DNA of 64,000 nt, taken from UBA830 sp002295635. Lineage in GTDB: Bacteria > Pseudomonadota > Alphaproteobacteria > MPNO01 > UBA830. The stretch lies in assembly GCA_002295635.1 (NCBI GenBank), contig DBHK01000015.1, positions 62,001-126,000 of the forward strand, written 5' to 3'. The notes below the pieces were generated by a model, which worked only from the letters and a program-made list of their open reading frames with translations, did no database searches and was not told the origin of the DNA. The translations under genes and the position numbers were made by a program. Below are positions 43,177 through 52,105 of this stretch, piece by piece. How positions within the stretch are numbered: the first letter of the stretch is position 1; every line of letters starts with the position of its first letter.

Positions 43177-43543
43177 TGAGATAAGCGAGGAGGAGTTGTC
43201 TAAATCTCCGTTTCATGGAAAGGCAACAGCGAGAATCGCCCAAGAAACCGGAGATCCTCTGGCAAATGTCCTTGATGAAACAAAGGCGCTTAAAATATTG
43301 GCGCAGAAGTTAATTGATTTGCCAGACGGTGAGGCGCCATCGAAGGAAATGATTCAAGAGGGCTTGGATGCGTTAACAAAGCTCTACACTGTTCGTTTTC
43401 AAGAGGGAGAAAGGTGGGATCCTTTCCCAAATGGACGAACAATACCAGTTACGTCTGTAATGATTATGAGCACCGCGATGTTACAGGCGGTGAATATCGA
43501 ATTATTTGAGCTAGGTATGTGGCAAGCATGGTCGAGTGGCTGA
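43163..43543 (+). CDS. Conserved-context small protein of unknown function
   Basis: I do not recognise this 126-aa protein. It is acidic at the N-terminus (SDEISEEELSK), then mainly helical (LDETKALKILAQKLIDLPDG, MIQEGLDALTKLYTVRFQEG) with a final hydrophobic stretch, IPVTSVMIMSTAMLQAVNIELFELGMW, that could be a buried helix or a membrane segment. It has no cysteines. The start at 43163 (MSPSDEIS) is chosen over one 27 bases upstream because it has AAGGA before it and begins where sequence turns acidic. It overlaps the Rieske gene and precedes the amidohydrolase by 25 bp. A partner or stabilising subunit for the Rieske protein or the amidohydrolases is a guess. Confidence 0.75.
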   Translation: MSPSDEISEEELSKSPFHGKATARIAQETGDPLANVLDETKALKILAQKLIDLPDGEAPSKEMIQEGLDALTKLYTVRFQEGERWDPFPNGRTIPVTSVMIMSTAMLQAVNIELFELGMWQAWSSG

Positions 43544-43568
43544 GGCTATTTGAGCGAGGAGGGATGAC

Positions 43569-44798
43569 ATGGAAATACCTACAGATCACCTTAATAAAAT
43601 GTCAGTGGAGGAGTTCGATACATCAAAGCTCCTTATAAATGCAGCCCGCCAAAGGGATCAGCGAGGTCTTGAGGATGTGCTGATCGTTGATGTCGATTGT
43701 CATCACTACGAAAACGAATCTATGCAGGATATAGTCGAATTTATCGACGATCCGGTCCTTCGTCGTACTGCGCAAGTCTATTCGGGCGCTGGCACCGGTG
43801 CCAACAACCCATTCATGATGGGAAGTCCCGGTTCCCAAGATGTAGCTGGCCGTGTAACGCGCTATCCGCTGCGGAAGATTGAGGAAACCCCGAAAGATGG
43901 CAAGCATAGGGATATCCATCTATCGCTAAAATGGATGGATGCGATGGGTGTTGATTATGTGATGTTGTTCCCGACGCCAATGCTTTTGCTAGGTCTACAT
44001 CCCGTTCCGGAATACGAAGTTGCGATGTCGCGGGCTTACAACCGATGGCTGACAGAAAGAATCCTCGCCGAGGAATCACGGCTTAAGACGATGCTATACC
44101 TGCCGTTCAATGACCCGGATGCGACGTACAAGATGGTTCAGGACTTCGGTGACCGTGATGGCGTCTGTGGTTTTATGGTGGTCTCGACGCGTTACAAGCC
44201 GGTTTATGATAATGCTTATATGAAAACTTATTCGCTGATAGAGGAAATGGGTAAGCCGTTAGCGTTCCACGGCTCGTATAGTTGGAATGACCAACTTCTC
44301 GGCAACACCAACCGATTTTTGGTCACTCATGCGTTGGGATTCACGATCTTCAATGCAGTACATATGTGTAACTGGGTCGTAAACGGGTTACCGGAGCGCT
44401 TTCCAAATCTTGACGTAATGTGGATTGAGAGCGGGCTTGCCTGGGTGCCATGGCTGATGCAGCGCCTCGATAACGATTATCGCATGCGGTCATCGGAAGC
44501 GCCGCTACTGAAACGCCTACCCAGCGAGTACATGGGCGAAATGTTCTATTCGTCGCAGCCGATGGAGATGCCGCATAACCCCGACATTCTCGAAATGACG
44601 TTCAAGATGATAAATGCCGAAACACAACTTTGCTGGTGCTCTGATTACCCGCATTGGGATATGGACGTGCCGAGCGTTATTTGGGATTTGCCGTTTCTCG
44701 ATGAAAAGCAGAAAAAGAATATCCTCGGCGAAAACGCGCGTAATCTATACAATCTCGACGTCTCAGACAGGTTCCCAGATTACAAGCTACCTTCGTAG
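43569..44798 (+). CDS. Amidohydrolase-family protein (tandem copy 1)
   Basis: A 409-aa amidohydrolase_2 protein, homologous over its full length to 11778-13016 and very close to the next gene. Metal-site candidates are DVDCHHYENES (about residue 40), FHGSYSW, THALGF and CSDYPHWDMD near the end. A strong GAGGAGGG site precedes the ATG. Known relatives decarboxylate or hydrolyse aromatic and dicarboxylate substrates through a Zn- or Mn-bound water; the reaction here is unknown. Blocks of near-identical DNA shared with copy 2 point to recent exchange between the two. Confidence 0.88.
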   Translation: MEIPTDHLNKMSVEEFDTSKLLINAARQRDQRGLEDVLIVDVDCHHYENESMQDIVEFIDDPVLRRTAQVYSGAGTGANNPFMMGSPGSQDVAGRVTRYPLRKIEETPKDGKHRDIHLSLKWMDAMGVDYVMLFPTPMLLLGLHPVPEYEVAMSRAYNRWLTERILAEESRLKTMLYLPFNDPDATYKMVQDFGDRDGVCGFMVVSTRYKPVYDNAYMKTYSLIEEMGKPLAFHGSYSWNDQLLGNTNRFLVTHALGFTIFNAVHMCNWVVNGLPERFPNLDVMWIESGLAWVPWLMQRLDNDYRMRSSEAPLLKRLPSEYMGEMFYSSQPMEMPHNPDILEMTFKMINAETQLCWCSDYPHWDMDVPSVIWDLPFLDEKQKKNILGENARNLYNLDVSDRFPDYKLPS

Positions 44799-44826
44799 AA
44801 TTGCCCTTTTAGGAGCGGTCTAGCGG

Positions 44827-46053
44827 ATGGAAATTCCCACAGATCATCTGCACAAGATGACGATTGAGGAGTTTGATACTTCGAAACTCCTAATCAATGC
44901 TTCTCGACAACGAGATCAGAGAAACCTGCAGGACGTACTGGTCGTTGATGTCGACTGCCATCATTACGAGAATGAGTCTATGGCGGAGATCATTGAGTTC
45001 ATCGAGGATCCGGTTTTAAGGCGTACCGGCCAGGTTTATGCCGCCGGTGGGGTTGGCGTCAGTCCATTTACGATTGGCAGTCCGGGTGCACAGGATGTAG
45101 CTGGTCGGATCACGCGCTATCCTCTTCGCAAGATGGATCGAACACCTGACAATGGCACTCATCGAGATATCCACCTTTCCCTCAAATGGATGGACGCGTT
45201 GGGTGTAGATTACGCTATGTTATTCCCCGGTCCAATGTTGCTGTTGGGTCTACACCCGGTGCCGGAATACGAAGTAGCTATGTCTCGGGCGTACAACCGA
45301 TGGTTAACTGAACATATACTAGCAAATGAACCCCGGCTTAAAACCATGTTATATCTGCCGTTCAATGACCCGGAGGCGGCGTATCAAACAGTTCGGGACT
45401 TCGGCGACGCGCCTGGTGTAGCGGGCTTTATGGTGGTCTCAACGCGATATAAGCCAGTATATGATAATGCCTACATGAAGACCTATGCATTGATACAGGA
45501 GATAGGAAAGCCGCTGTCTTTTCACGCCTCCTATAGCTGGAACGATAAACTGCTTGGCAACACGAACCGGTTCCTCGTAACCCATGCCCTGGGTTTCACT
45601 GTCTACAACGCGGTGCATCTCTGCAACTGGATTATAAACGGATTGCCGGAACGTTTTCCAAATCTTGACGTAATGTGGATTGAGAGCGGGCTTGCCTGGA
45701 TACCGTGGCTAATGCAGCGCCTCGATAACGATTACCGCATGCGGTCATCGGAAGCGCCGCTACTGAAACGCCTACCCAGTGAGTACATGGCGAATATGTA
45801 TTACTCGTCCCAACCAATGGAAATGCCACACGATCTAGACGTTTTGGAGATGACGTTCAAGATGATAAATGCCGAAACACAACTTTGCTGGTGCTCTGAT
45901 TACCCGCACTGGGATATGGATTTACCAAGTGTCATCTGGGATCTCCCGTTCCTTAATGATCGTCAGCGGAAAAACATAATCGGTGAAAATGCGCGGCGGC
46001 TTTTCAAGCTAGATGTATCTGAGAGATACCCAGATTATACCGCGGCTACTTAA
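44827..46053 (+). CDS. Amidohydrolase-family protein (tandem copy 2)
   Basis: A 408-aa duplicate of the preceding gene, with the same start (MEIPTDHLHKM) and metal motifs (DVDCHHYENES, FHASYSW, CSDYPHWDMD). Most of the gene differs at many synonymous sites, but stretches such as 45656-45700, 45716-45780 and 45845-45908 match copy 1 almost base for base. FHASYSW here versus FHGSYSW in copy 1 is one of few changes near the active site, so the pair may share one function as a heteromer or have slightly different substrates. It follows copy 1 by 28 bp. Confidence 0.88.
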   Translation: MEIPTDHLHKMTIEEFDTSKLLINASRQRDQRNLQDVLVVDVDCHHYENESMAEIIEFIEDPVLRRTGQVYAAGGVGVSPFTIGSPGAQDVAGRITRYPLRKMDRTPDNGTHRDIHLSLKWMDALGVDYAMLFPGPMLLLGLHPVPEYEVAMSRAYNRWLTEHILANEPRLKTMLYLPFNDPEAAYQTVRDFGDAPGVAGFMVVSTRYKPVYDNAYMKTYALIQEIGKPLSFHASYSWNDKLLGNTNRFLVTHALGFTVYNAVHLCNWIINGLPERFPNLDVMWIESGLAWIPWLMQRLDNDYRMRSSEAPLLKRLPSEYMANMYYSSQPMEMPHDLDVLEMTFKMINAETQLCWCSDYPHWDMDLPSVIWDLPFLNDRQRKNIIGENARRLFKLDVSERYPDYTAAT

Positions 46054-46070
46054 GAAAAGGAGGGTCTCAA

Positions 46071-46384
46071 ATGCCACCCGAACGAGCAGTCGCATCCAGC
46101 GATGATATTATCGATAATATAGTAGCTATTCGCGACCGCTGGCATACGAAGCGCCATCCCATGTTTCGAGAGCTTGCAAAGGGTGATTTAGATCTAAGCG
46201 CCCGCGGCATTTACATGGCCAAATACGGAAATTTTGTAAAATTTTCTATTCAGGAATTTGCCGCCATGATTAAGCTCGTTGTGTTGTCGAAGAGGCCTAC
46301 ATGTTGAGATGGGCGTCTACAACTGATACCTATCTTTTCGAAGCTTTGGGTGAAGTAGACCCCCAGTCACCCGCGATGAACTAA
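46071..46384 (+). pseudogene. Frameshifted, truncated PqqC/TenA-like gene
   Basis: An ideal AAGGAGGG site precedes ATG 46071. The first 70 or so codons (IRDRWHTKRHPMFRELAKGD, then SARGIYMAKYGNFVKF) resemble the start of haem-oxygenase-fold PqqC/TenA-type proteins. The frame stops at 46307, but a shift of one base near 46280 continues as VVEEAYMLRWASTTDTYLFE and then ALGEVDP to a stop at 46384. Even joined, ~104 residues is half of the usual ~220. The gene therefore looks shifted and truncated. Alternatively it is a small intact helical protein of 78 aa; I favour decay. It trails the amidohydrolase pair by 17 bp. Confidence 0.5.
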
Positions 46385-46395
46385 TCCCGATAGAG

Positions 46396-47718
46396 ATGAT
46401 GAATACAGAACTGAAACACTGTAACGAAACCCAGCTCAAAGGTACCCTGACTGAAGAATTGGTATCCTTGATCCGTGACAAGGACATAGATCAGGCCGAT
46501 CTAGAAGCGATGGCACTTTTTACACTAGATGGTGTTGCTAATATGCTAGCTGGCCGGCGGTCGACCCCCGGCAAAATGCTGCTGACATTCCTAAAGGGCA
46601 GGGAAGCAGATAGCGGCCGACGCGCTTTCGTAATGGGGGGGCTTACCCACATCCTTGAAGTCGATGATCTTCACAAGTCATCGGTCGTTCATCCGGCTTG
46701 TGTAACAATTCCAGCTGCGCTCGCGCTGGCTCAAGACGCAATCCCGTCCGGAAAAAACTTCCTCAAAGCCATACTCTATGGCTTTGAGGCATGTACCCGG
46801 GTCGGCATGGCGGTTGGCAGGGAACATTATAGGGTGTGGCACAATACCGCTACCTGCGGCACGTTTGGCTCCGCAATGACGGCCGCGACGTTACTGGGCC
46901 TATCTGACGGAGAGACCGTTCATGCTTTAGGTAATGCGGGTACACAGTCTGCAGGTCTTTGGGAATTTCTGAATACCGGTGCGATGAGTAAACATCTTCA
47001 TGCGGGACGAGGTGCCGAAGCCGGTATTGTTGCCGCGCAACTCGCTCAGCTCGGGTTCACTGGGCCGCCCGCAATCCTCGAAGGTCCGAAAGGGTTATTT
47101 TCCGGTGCGTGTCCGGATGCGGATCCGGATGCCGTCTTGCGTAATCAGGAAGCGCCCTGGCAGGTGCACTTAACGTCGATCAAGCCATGGCCGTCCTGTC
47201 GGCATACGCACCCAGTTATTGACGCGGCTCTGGAGCTTTCTTCTAAAATAAATGTGGAGGATATCGACAGGGTAGATGTTACTGCCTACCAGGCGGCAAT
47301 AGATGTTTGCAATCGCCCTGAACCGGAGAGTGAATACGAGGCGAAGTTCTCTTTGCAGCACTGCGTCGCAATCAGTTTGTTGGATGGGAAAAACGTTTTC
47401 GAATCTTATGACCCGTCATCGCGGGATCGGGCAGCGAGGCTGCGAGACTGCATAGACGTTCAGGCCGGCGAGAAATATAACGCGGCATATCCGAGGGATT
47501 GGGGTGGAGAGGTGACCTTGCATCTAAAAGACGGAGGTTCGGTTACAGCATCCCGCGGTGCCTGCAAAGGTGATCCCGAATTACCGCTAAACCGGACGGA
47601 AATGATTAATAAATCGCGAGAACTCCTCTCCTTCGCGATGGTCAATGACGTTGAGGGAGTGGTCAATGGGATACTCTCGATGGCGGATGGCGGTGGTGTT
47701 CCAAACGTTCAGATTTGA
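46396..47718 (+). CDS. MmgE/PrpD-family protein 1
   Basis: A 440-aa member of the MmgE/PrpD family (2-methylcitrate dehydratase, cis-aconitate decarboxylase and relatives). GGLTHILEVDDLHKSSVVHP holds the conserved Asp/His segment, AILYGFEACTRVG and HNTATCGTFGSAMTAATLLG are typical, and IKPWPSCRHTHPVIDAALEL carries the C-terminal catalytic-region histidines. It is more distant from PrpD than the protein at 50597, so it may dehydrate or isomerise a different tricarboxylic or hydroxy acid. Two adjacent ATGs (46396, 46399) are possible starts. It precedes a PEP-mutase-family lyase by 56 bp. Confidence 0.88.
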   Translation: MMNTELKHCNETQLKGTLTEELVSLIRDKDIDQADLEAMALFTLDGVANMLAGRRSTPGKMLLTFLKGREADSGRRAFVMGGLTHILEVDDLHKSSVVHPACVTIPAALALAQDAIPSGKNFLKAILYGFEACTRVGMAVGREHYRVWHNTATCGTFGSAMTAATLLGLSDGETVHALGNAGTQSAGLWEFLNTGAMSKHLHAGRGAEAGIVAAQLAQLGFTGPPAILEGPKGLFSGACPDADPDAVLRNQEAPWQVHLTSIKPWPSCRHTHPVIDAALELSSKINVEDIDRVDVTAYQAAIDVCNRPEPESEYEAKFSLQHCVAISLLDGKNVFESYDPSSRDRAARLRDCIDVQAGEKYNAAYPRDWGGEVTLHLKDGGSVTASRGACKGDPELPLNRTEMINKSRELLSFAMVNDVEGVVNGILSMADGGGVPNVQI

Positions 47719-47774
47719 CTATGCATATTTATTCCAGTTTCGGTGATCAGAATTGAGGATTAAAGGGGTAAGCA

Positions 47775-48605
47775 GTGGATAAAGCCGCACTAACCGTAAA
47801 AGCCGAGAAACTACAGGCACTAATTGATGATGAGGATATGCTGGTCCTACCTAATGTCTGGGATGTTGGAAGCGCCCGTGTAGTAGCGGATGCCGACTAT
47901 CCTGTCATAGCAACTTCAAGCGCAGGCGTAGCTTGGTCGTTAGGCTATCCCGACGGAGAAGTGATAAGCCGCGACGATATGTTGTCTGTCATCCGCCGGA
48001 TAGTAGATCGTGTTGATTTGCCGGTTTCGGCAGATATGGAAGCTGGTTATGGAGAGGAGCCAGAGGCGGTAGCGGATACTGTGATCGCAACGCTAGCGGC
48101 GGGCGCGGTGGGAGCCAATATTGAGGATTCGTCGTCACAGGGTTCAGGTCCCCGACTTCTTGACTATGATCGCTCCGTAGCCCGGATCCGAGCTGGAAAG
48201 GAAGCGTCGGAGGCCGCGGGCGTGCCATTCGTTATTAACGCGCGGACCGACGTATTTCGTGGCGGAGGAAATGAGGATTCTCTGAATGAGGCCATCAGAC
48301 GTTGCAATGCATATTTGGAGGTTGGCGCAGGTTGCGTTTTCGTGCCATTTGTTCGCGAACGAGAAACGATGGAAAGACTGGTCTCTGGCATTGACGGCCC
48401 CGTCAACGTTCTTGCTAATCCTGCTGCCCCTAGCCTCGATGAATTGCGCGAAATTGGCATTGCTCGGGTCAGTATAGGTGGCTTGTTTTCCCTGATGATT
48501 TATACCCAAGTTCGCGAGGCCTGTGCTGAACTATACGACACCGGTACTCTGGGGTGGGGAGAAGGTAACATTCTCCACCCGGAAATGAATATGCTGACCG
48601 AATAA
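47775..48605 (+). CDS. Isocitrate lyase/PEP mutase family protein
   Basis: A 276-aa TIM-barrel protein starting at GTG with AAAGGGG 5 bases upstream. VLPNVWDVGSARVVADADYP, VSADMEAGYGEEPE and FVINARTDVFRGGG are family features; the middle aspartate/glutamate pair should bind Mg2+. The lyase loop KKCGH/KRCGH is absent (EDSSSQGSGPRL instead), so it is not a standard isocitrate or methylisocitrate lyase and is nearer the oxaloacetate-hydrolase/phosphonopyruvate-type subgroup. Together with the preceding MmgE/PrpD gene it may make and cleave or rearrange a C4-C7 hydroxy acid. It converges on the second ThDP gene. Confidence 0.85.
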   Translation: MDKAALTVKAEKLQALIDDEDMLVLPNVWDVGSARVVADADYPVIATSSAGVAWSLGYPDGEVISRDDMLSVIRRIVDRVDLPVSADMEAGYGEEPEAVADTVIATLAAGAVGANIEDSSSQGSGPRLLDYDRSVARIRAGKEASEAAGVPFVINARTDVFRGGGNEDSLNEAIRRCNAYLEVGAGCVFVPFVRERETMERLVSGIDGPVNVLANPAAPSLDELREIGIARVSIGGLFSLMIYTQVREACAELYDTGTLGWGEGNILHPEMNMLTE

Positions 48606-48630
48606 TCATCTTCGGCAAAACGTACCCCGT

Positions 48631-50313
48631 TCAAGGATACAGTGCAGCCTTTTGAATGGCTGTCAGAGTATTTGTCGGTAAAATCGCGTCGGGCTCTACA
48701 ATGAGTTCAATTAGCGATGGACCTTCCTTCTCCAAGCATCGTTCAAAAGCGCCTCTGAAATCCTCAGTTTTTGAGACTGTTTCGCCGTGGGCTCCATAGG
48801 CACGAGCGAGAGCTGAAAAATCGGGATTAAAAAGATCGGTACCGGATTTGCGCTTGGGGTAGTGCATTTCCTGATGCATACGAATGGTGCCATACATCCC
48901 ATTATTCACAACAACGAAGATTGTGTTGGTTCTTTGTTGGGCGGCGGTTCCGATTTCTTGACCGTTCATCTGAAAACAACCATCTCCGCTGAATGAGATG
49001 ACCACGCGCTTCGGATGCCGGATGCTTGCTGCTACTCCTGACGGAACACCATATCCCATGGCGCCCGACTGCGGCGCAAGCTGGGTTCCATATTGCTTAT
49101 ATCGGAAGAATCGATGTAGCCAGACTGTGTAGTTGCCAGCACCGTTAGTGATCAATGCATCCTCTGGAAGATTATCGCTTAGCCAGCCTATGATCTCCGA
49201 ATAATTAACATCTCCTGGCATGTCAGAAGGGGCGGAAAAGGCCATATATTCCGCATGTGCGGCATCTGTCTCAGTTTTCCAGGGCGCATCTACAGGTTCT
49301 ATCGACTTGGCTGCAGCGCAGAATTCCGACATACCGGCGTTGATACTGAGGTCGGCCTGGTAAACTTTATTAAGTTCCTCTACCCCAGCGCTGATGTGGA
49401 CCATCGTCTGCCTCGGCTTTGGAAAAGTGAAATAGGTATATCCACCGCTGACAATTTCTCCTAGCTGCGTACCAAGCACTATCAATAGATCGGCATTGTC
49501 TATCCGTTCTTTAAGGGTTGGGTTGATACCGAGACCAACGACGCCGGCATAATTGGGGTGTCGGTTATCCATCAGGTCCTGACGGCGGAAGGCGACGGCG
49601 ACGGGGAGGTGATTTCTTTCCGAGAAAGTGGCAAGGTCGTCGCAAGCCTCTTGCGTCCAACCCCCGCCACCCGCCAACACCAATGGTGTTCTTGCTACAG
49701 TGAGCAGATAGCGGAATTTATCCAAGTCCGCAGAACTGCAGCTAGCGTGCGAGGAACAATACGCTTCGCCGTCGACGGCGTCTGCATGTTCTGTCTGCAT
49801 GTCTTCCGGGAGGGCGAGCACGACCGGGCCCGGCCGGCCAGACGTAGCAACATGAAAGGCCCGGCTTACCATTTCCGGGATTCGTGCCGGGTCATCTATC
49901 TGCGCGACCCACTTCGTCATTTCGCCAAACATACGGCGATAGTCGACCTCCTGGAAAGCTTCGCGTTCCGCCGTGTCGCGAGCGACCTGACCGACAAACA
50001 GGATAAGGGGCGTTGAGTCTTGTCGAGCGGTGTGAATGCCGACCGAGGCGTTGGTTGCGCCGGGGCCGCGCGTAACGAAAGCAATGCCCGGCTTCCCCGT
50101 CATCTTACCCCATGCGTCTGCCATGTTGGTTGCTCCACCCTCTTGGCGACAGACGACTAGTTCTATCTTGTCTTGAACGTCGTGAAACGCGTCCAGAGTT
50201 GCCAGATAGCTCTCACCGGGCACGCAGAACACTTTATCAACACCGTGAAGGCGCAGGCAGTCGACTAGGATTTGTCCACCTGTTCGGAGGTTAGAAGAGG
50301 TAGTATCGGCCAT
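48631..50313 (-). CDS. Thiamine-diphosphate-dependent enzyme (acetolactate synthase large-subunit type)
   Basis: A 560-aa ThDP enzyme of the acetolactate synthase/glyoxylate carboligase group: VFCVPGESYLATLDAF, the activating glutamate in CRQEGGATNMADAWGK, and GDGCFQMNGQEI with NNGMYGTIRMHQ for Mg-ThDP. AAGGAAAG precedes the ATG. It is more canonical than the 37466 enzyme and not closely related to it. No small regulatory subunit (IlvH) is adjacent, so a catabolic role seems likelier than branched-chain amino-acid synthesis. It is divergent from prpD across a 283-bp region holding a good prpD promoter and a GCGGCT/AGCCGC hairpin at 50345-50359. Confidence 0.88.
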   Translation of the reverse strand: MADTTSSNLRTGGQILVDCLRLHGVDKVFCVPGESYLATLDAFHDVQDKIELVVCRQEGGATNMADAWGKMTGKPGIAFVTRGPGATNASVGIHTARQDSTPLILFVGQVARDTAEREAFQEVDYRRMFGEMTKWVAQIDDPARIPEMVSRAFHVATSGRPGPVVLALPEDMQTEHADAVDGEAYCSSHASCSSADLDKFRYLLTVARTPLVLAGGGGWTQEACDDLATFSERNHLPVAVAFRRQDLMDNRHPNYAGVVGLGINPTLKERIDNADLLIVLGTQLGEIVSGGYTYFTFPKPRQTMVHISAGVEELNKVYQADLSINAGMSEFCAAAKSIEPVDAPWKTETDAAHAEYMAFSAPSDMPGDVNYSEIIGWLSDNLPEDALITNGAGNYTVWLHRFFRYKQYGTQLAPQSGAMGYGVPSGVAASIRHPKRVVISFSGDGCFQMNGQEIGTAAQQRTNTIFVVVNNGMYGTIRMHQEMHYPKRKSGTDLFNPDFSALARAYGAHGETVSKTEDFRGAFERCLEKEGPSLIELIVEPDAILPTNTLTAIQKAALYP

Positions 50314-50524
50314 GGTTCTTTCCTTATCGGTTTAAACCCAAACTGCGGCTGCAAGCCGCTATGCTTTCGTTATTGCATGAGGATGGGTGTCGAGGACGCA
50401 AATTTCTAGGTCATAACATAAGATTTAAACGCGTTTCATAAAGGTGAGCATCCACTAAACCTTGAATAATCAGACTAACCGTCTCATAGCGTTCATTCAT
50501 CCGCAAGGCATGGAGTGCGTTTCG

Positions 50525-50552
50525 TTGACGCAATCGAGGCTAGGGCTATGAT
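50525..50552 (+). promoter_or_regulatory. Sigma-70-type promoter of the prpDBC run
   Basis: TTGACG (50525-50530) and TATGAT (50547-50552) are separated by 16 bp and each matches the consensus at five of six positions. The expected transcription start near 50559 leaves a short leader before the prpD GTG at 50597. Confidence 0.6.
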
Positions 50553-50596
50553 GACCCGCCAAAACCACTCCCAGATCAATACGGAGCCATTCGCAA

Positions 50597-52105
50597 GTGA
50601 AAAATCATATTATAAAGGTTTATCCATCGAAGCAGGAGCTTAAACGCGAAGATCAGCTGGCATGGAAGATCGCGGCCGTCGCTTCTGACCCAGTAGAGGT
50701 CGAAGACGAAGTCTCTAATATGGTGATCAATCGGATGATCGATAATGCTTCGGTGGCCATGGCGTCCGTAAATAGACGGTCGGTGGCAAACGCCCGTGCG
50801 ATGGCGATCTGCCATCCTCGCGACGGCGGCGCGACGATATTTGGCATGCCTTTAGGTCAGAGGTTCTCGGCGGAATGGGCCGCCTGGGCAAATGGCACGG
50901 CAGTCCGGGAATTAGACTATCATGACACATTCCTCGCCGCCGATTATTCACATCCAGGTGATAACATTCCCCCGACGCTGGCAGTAGCCCAGCAGAAGAG
51001 GCGCACCGGCAAGGAATTGTTGCGAGGAATAGCGACTGGGTACGAAATCCAAGTTAATCTTGTGAAGGGTATTTGCCTCCACGAACATAAAATCGATCAT
51101 ATCGCGCATATCGGTCCATCCGCATCGGCGGCGATCGGTACACTTCTCGGGCTAGACACAGAGACGATATACCAATCTGTACAGCAGGGTTTGCACGTCA
51201 CCTGCACCACGCGACAGTCGCGTAAAGGTGAGATTTCTAGCTGGAAAGCTTACGCTCCTGCCCATGCCGGAAAACTTGCGATAGAAGCGGTCGACCGGTG
51301 TATGCGTGGTGAGGGTGCGCCATCACCAATCTACGAGGGAGAGGATAGTGTGCTCGCTTGGATGTTGGATGGTCCTGGGGCTAACTACACGGTGCCACTT
51401 CCAGAAAATGGAGAGCCCAAGCGCGCGATCCTTGAGACCTACACGAAGGAACATTCTGCAGAGTACCAAAGTCAGGCGCTGATCGACCTTGCTCGTAAAA
51501 TGGGCGTCAATATCTCCGATTTCGATGCCGTCGATAGTATTGTTATTCATACCAGCCATCATACTCATTACGTCATTGGAACGGGTGCTGGTGACCCACA
51601 AAAGATGGATCCCAATGCAAGCCGCGAAACGCTCGATCACTCGATAATGTATATTTTCGCGGTCGCTTTACAGGATCAGGCATGGCACCACGTTAAATCC
51701 TATGCGCCTGAGCGGGCGCAGCGACCCGAGACGGTTAAACTCTGGCATAAGATCTCGACGATTGAAGATCCGATATGGACCGAGCGCTACCACCATTCTG
51801 ACCCCAATCAGCGAGCTTTCGGTGGTCGAGTAGTTATCACTATGAAGGATGGAACGATCTTTGAGGACGAGTTGGCGGTGGCCGATGCACATCCTGCAGG
51901 GGCTCGGCCATTCGCCCGGGAGAACTACATAAAAAAGTTCAACACGTTGGTCGAGGGCATTGTAAGCCCCGGCGAACGCGATCGTTTTATAGATACAGTC
52001 CAGCGCCTGCCTGATCTCACTGCGGACGAAATTTGTGGGTTGCATGTCACACTTGACGCATCAGCACTTGATCATGCCGCGAGAGACGACCAGGGAATTT
52101 TCTGA
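50597..52105 (+). CDS. prpD: 2-methylcitrate dehydratase-like protein (MmgE/PrpD family)
   Basis: A 502-aa MmgE/PrpD protein with the length and features of PrpD: VINRMIDNASVAMASVNRRS, ELDYHDTFLAADYSHPGDNI (the conserved His/Asp segment) and HTSHHTHYVIGTGAGDP. It starts at GTG with GGAG 10 bases upstream. The enzyme should dehydrate 2-methylcitrate to 2-methylaconitate. Its stop overlaps the prpB start by one base (TGATG), and prpC follows, so this is a methylcitrate-type operon in the order D-B-C. The propionyl-CoA to be handled could come from the catabolic clusters nearby. Confidence 0.9.
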   Translation: MKNHIIKVYPSKQELKREDQLAWKIAAVASDPVEVEDEVSNMVINRMIDNASVAMASVNRRSVANARAMAICHPRDGGATIFGMPLGQRFSAEWAAWANGTAVRELDYHDTFLAADYSHPGDNIPPTLAVAQQKRRTGKELLRGIATGYEIQVNLVKGICLHEHKIDHIAHIGPSASAAIGTLLGLDTETIYQSVQQGLHVTCTTRQSRKGEISSWKAYAPAHAGKLAIEAVDRCMRGEGAPSPIYEGEDSVLAWMLDGPGANYTVPLPENGEPKRAILETYTKEHSAEYQSQALIDLARKMGVNISDFDAVDSIVIHTSHHTHYVIGTGAGDPQKMDPNASRETLDHSIMYIFAVALQDQAWHHVKSYAPERAQRPETVKLWHKISTIEDPIWTERYHHSDPNQRAFGGRVVITMKDGTIFEDELAVADAHPAGARPFARENYIKKFNTLVEGIVSPGERDRFIDTVQRLPDLTADEICGLHVTLDASALDHAARDDQGIF

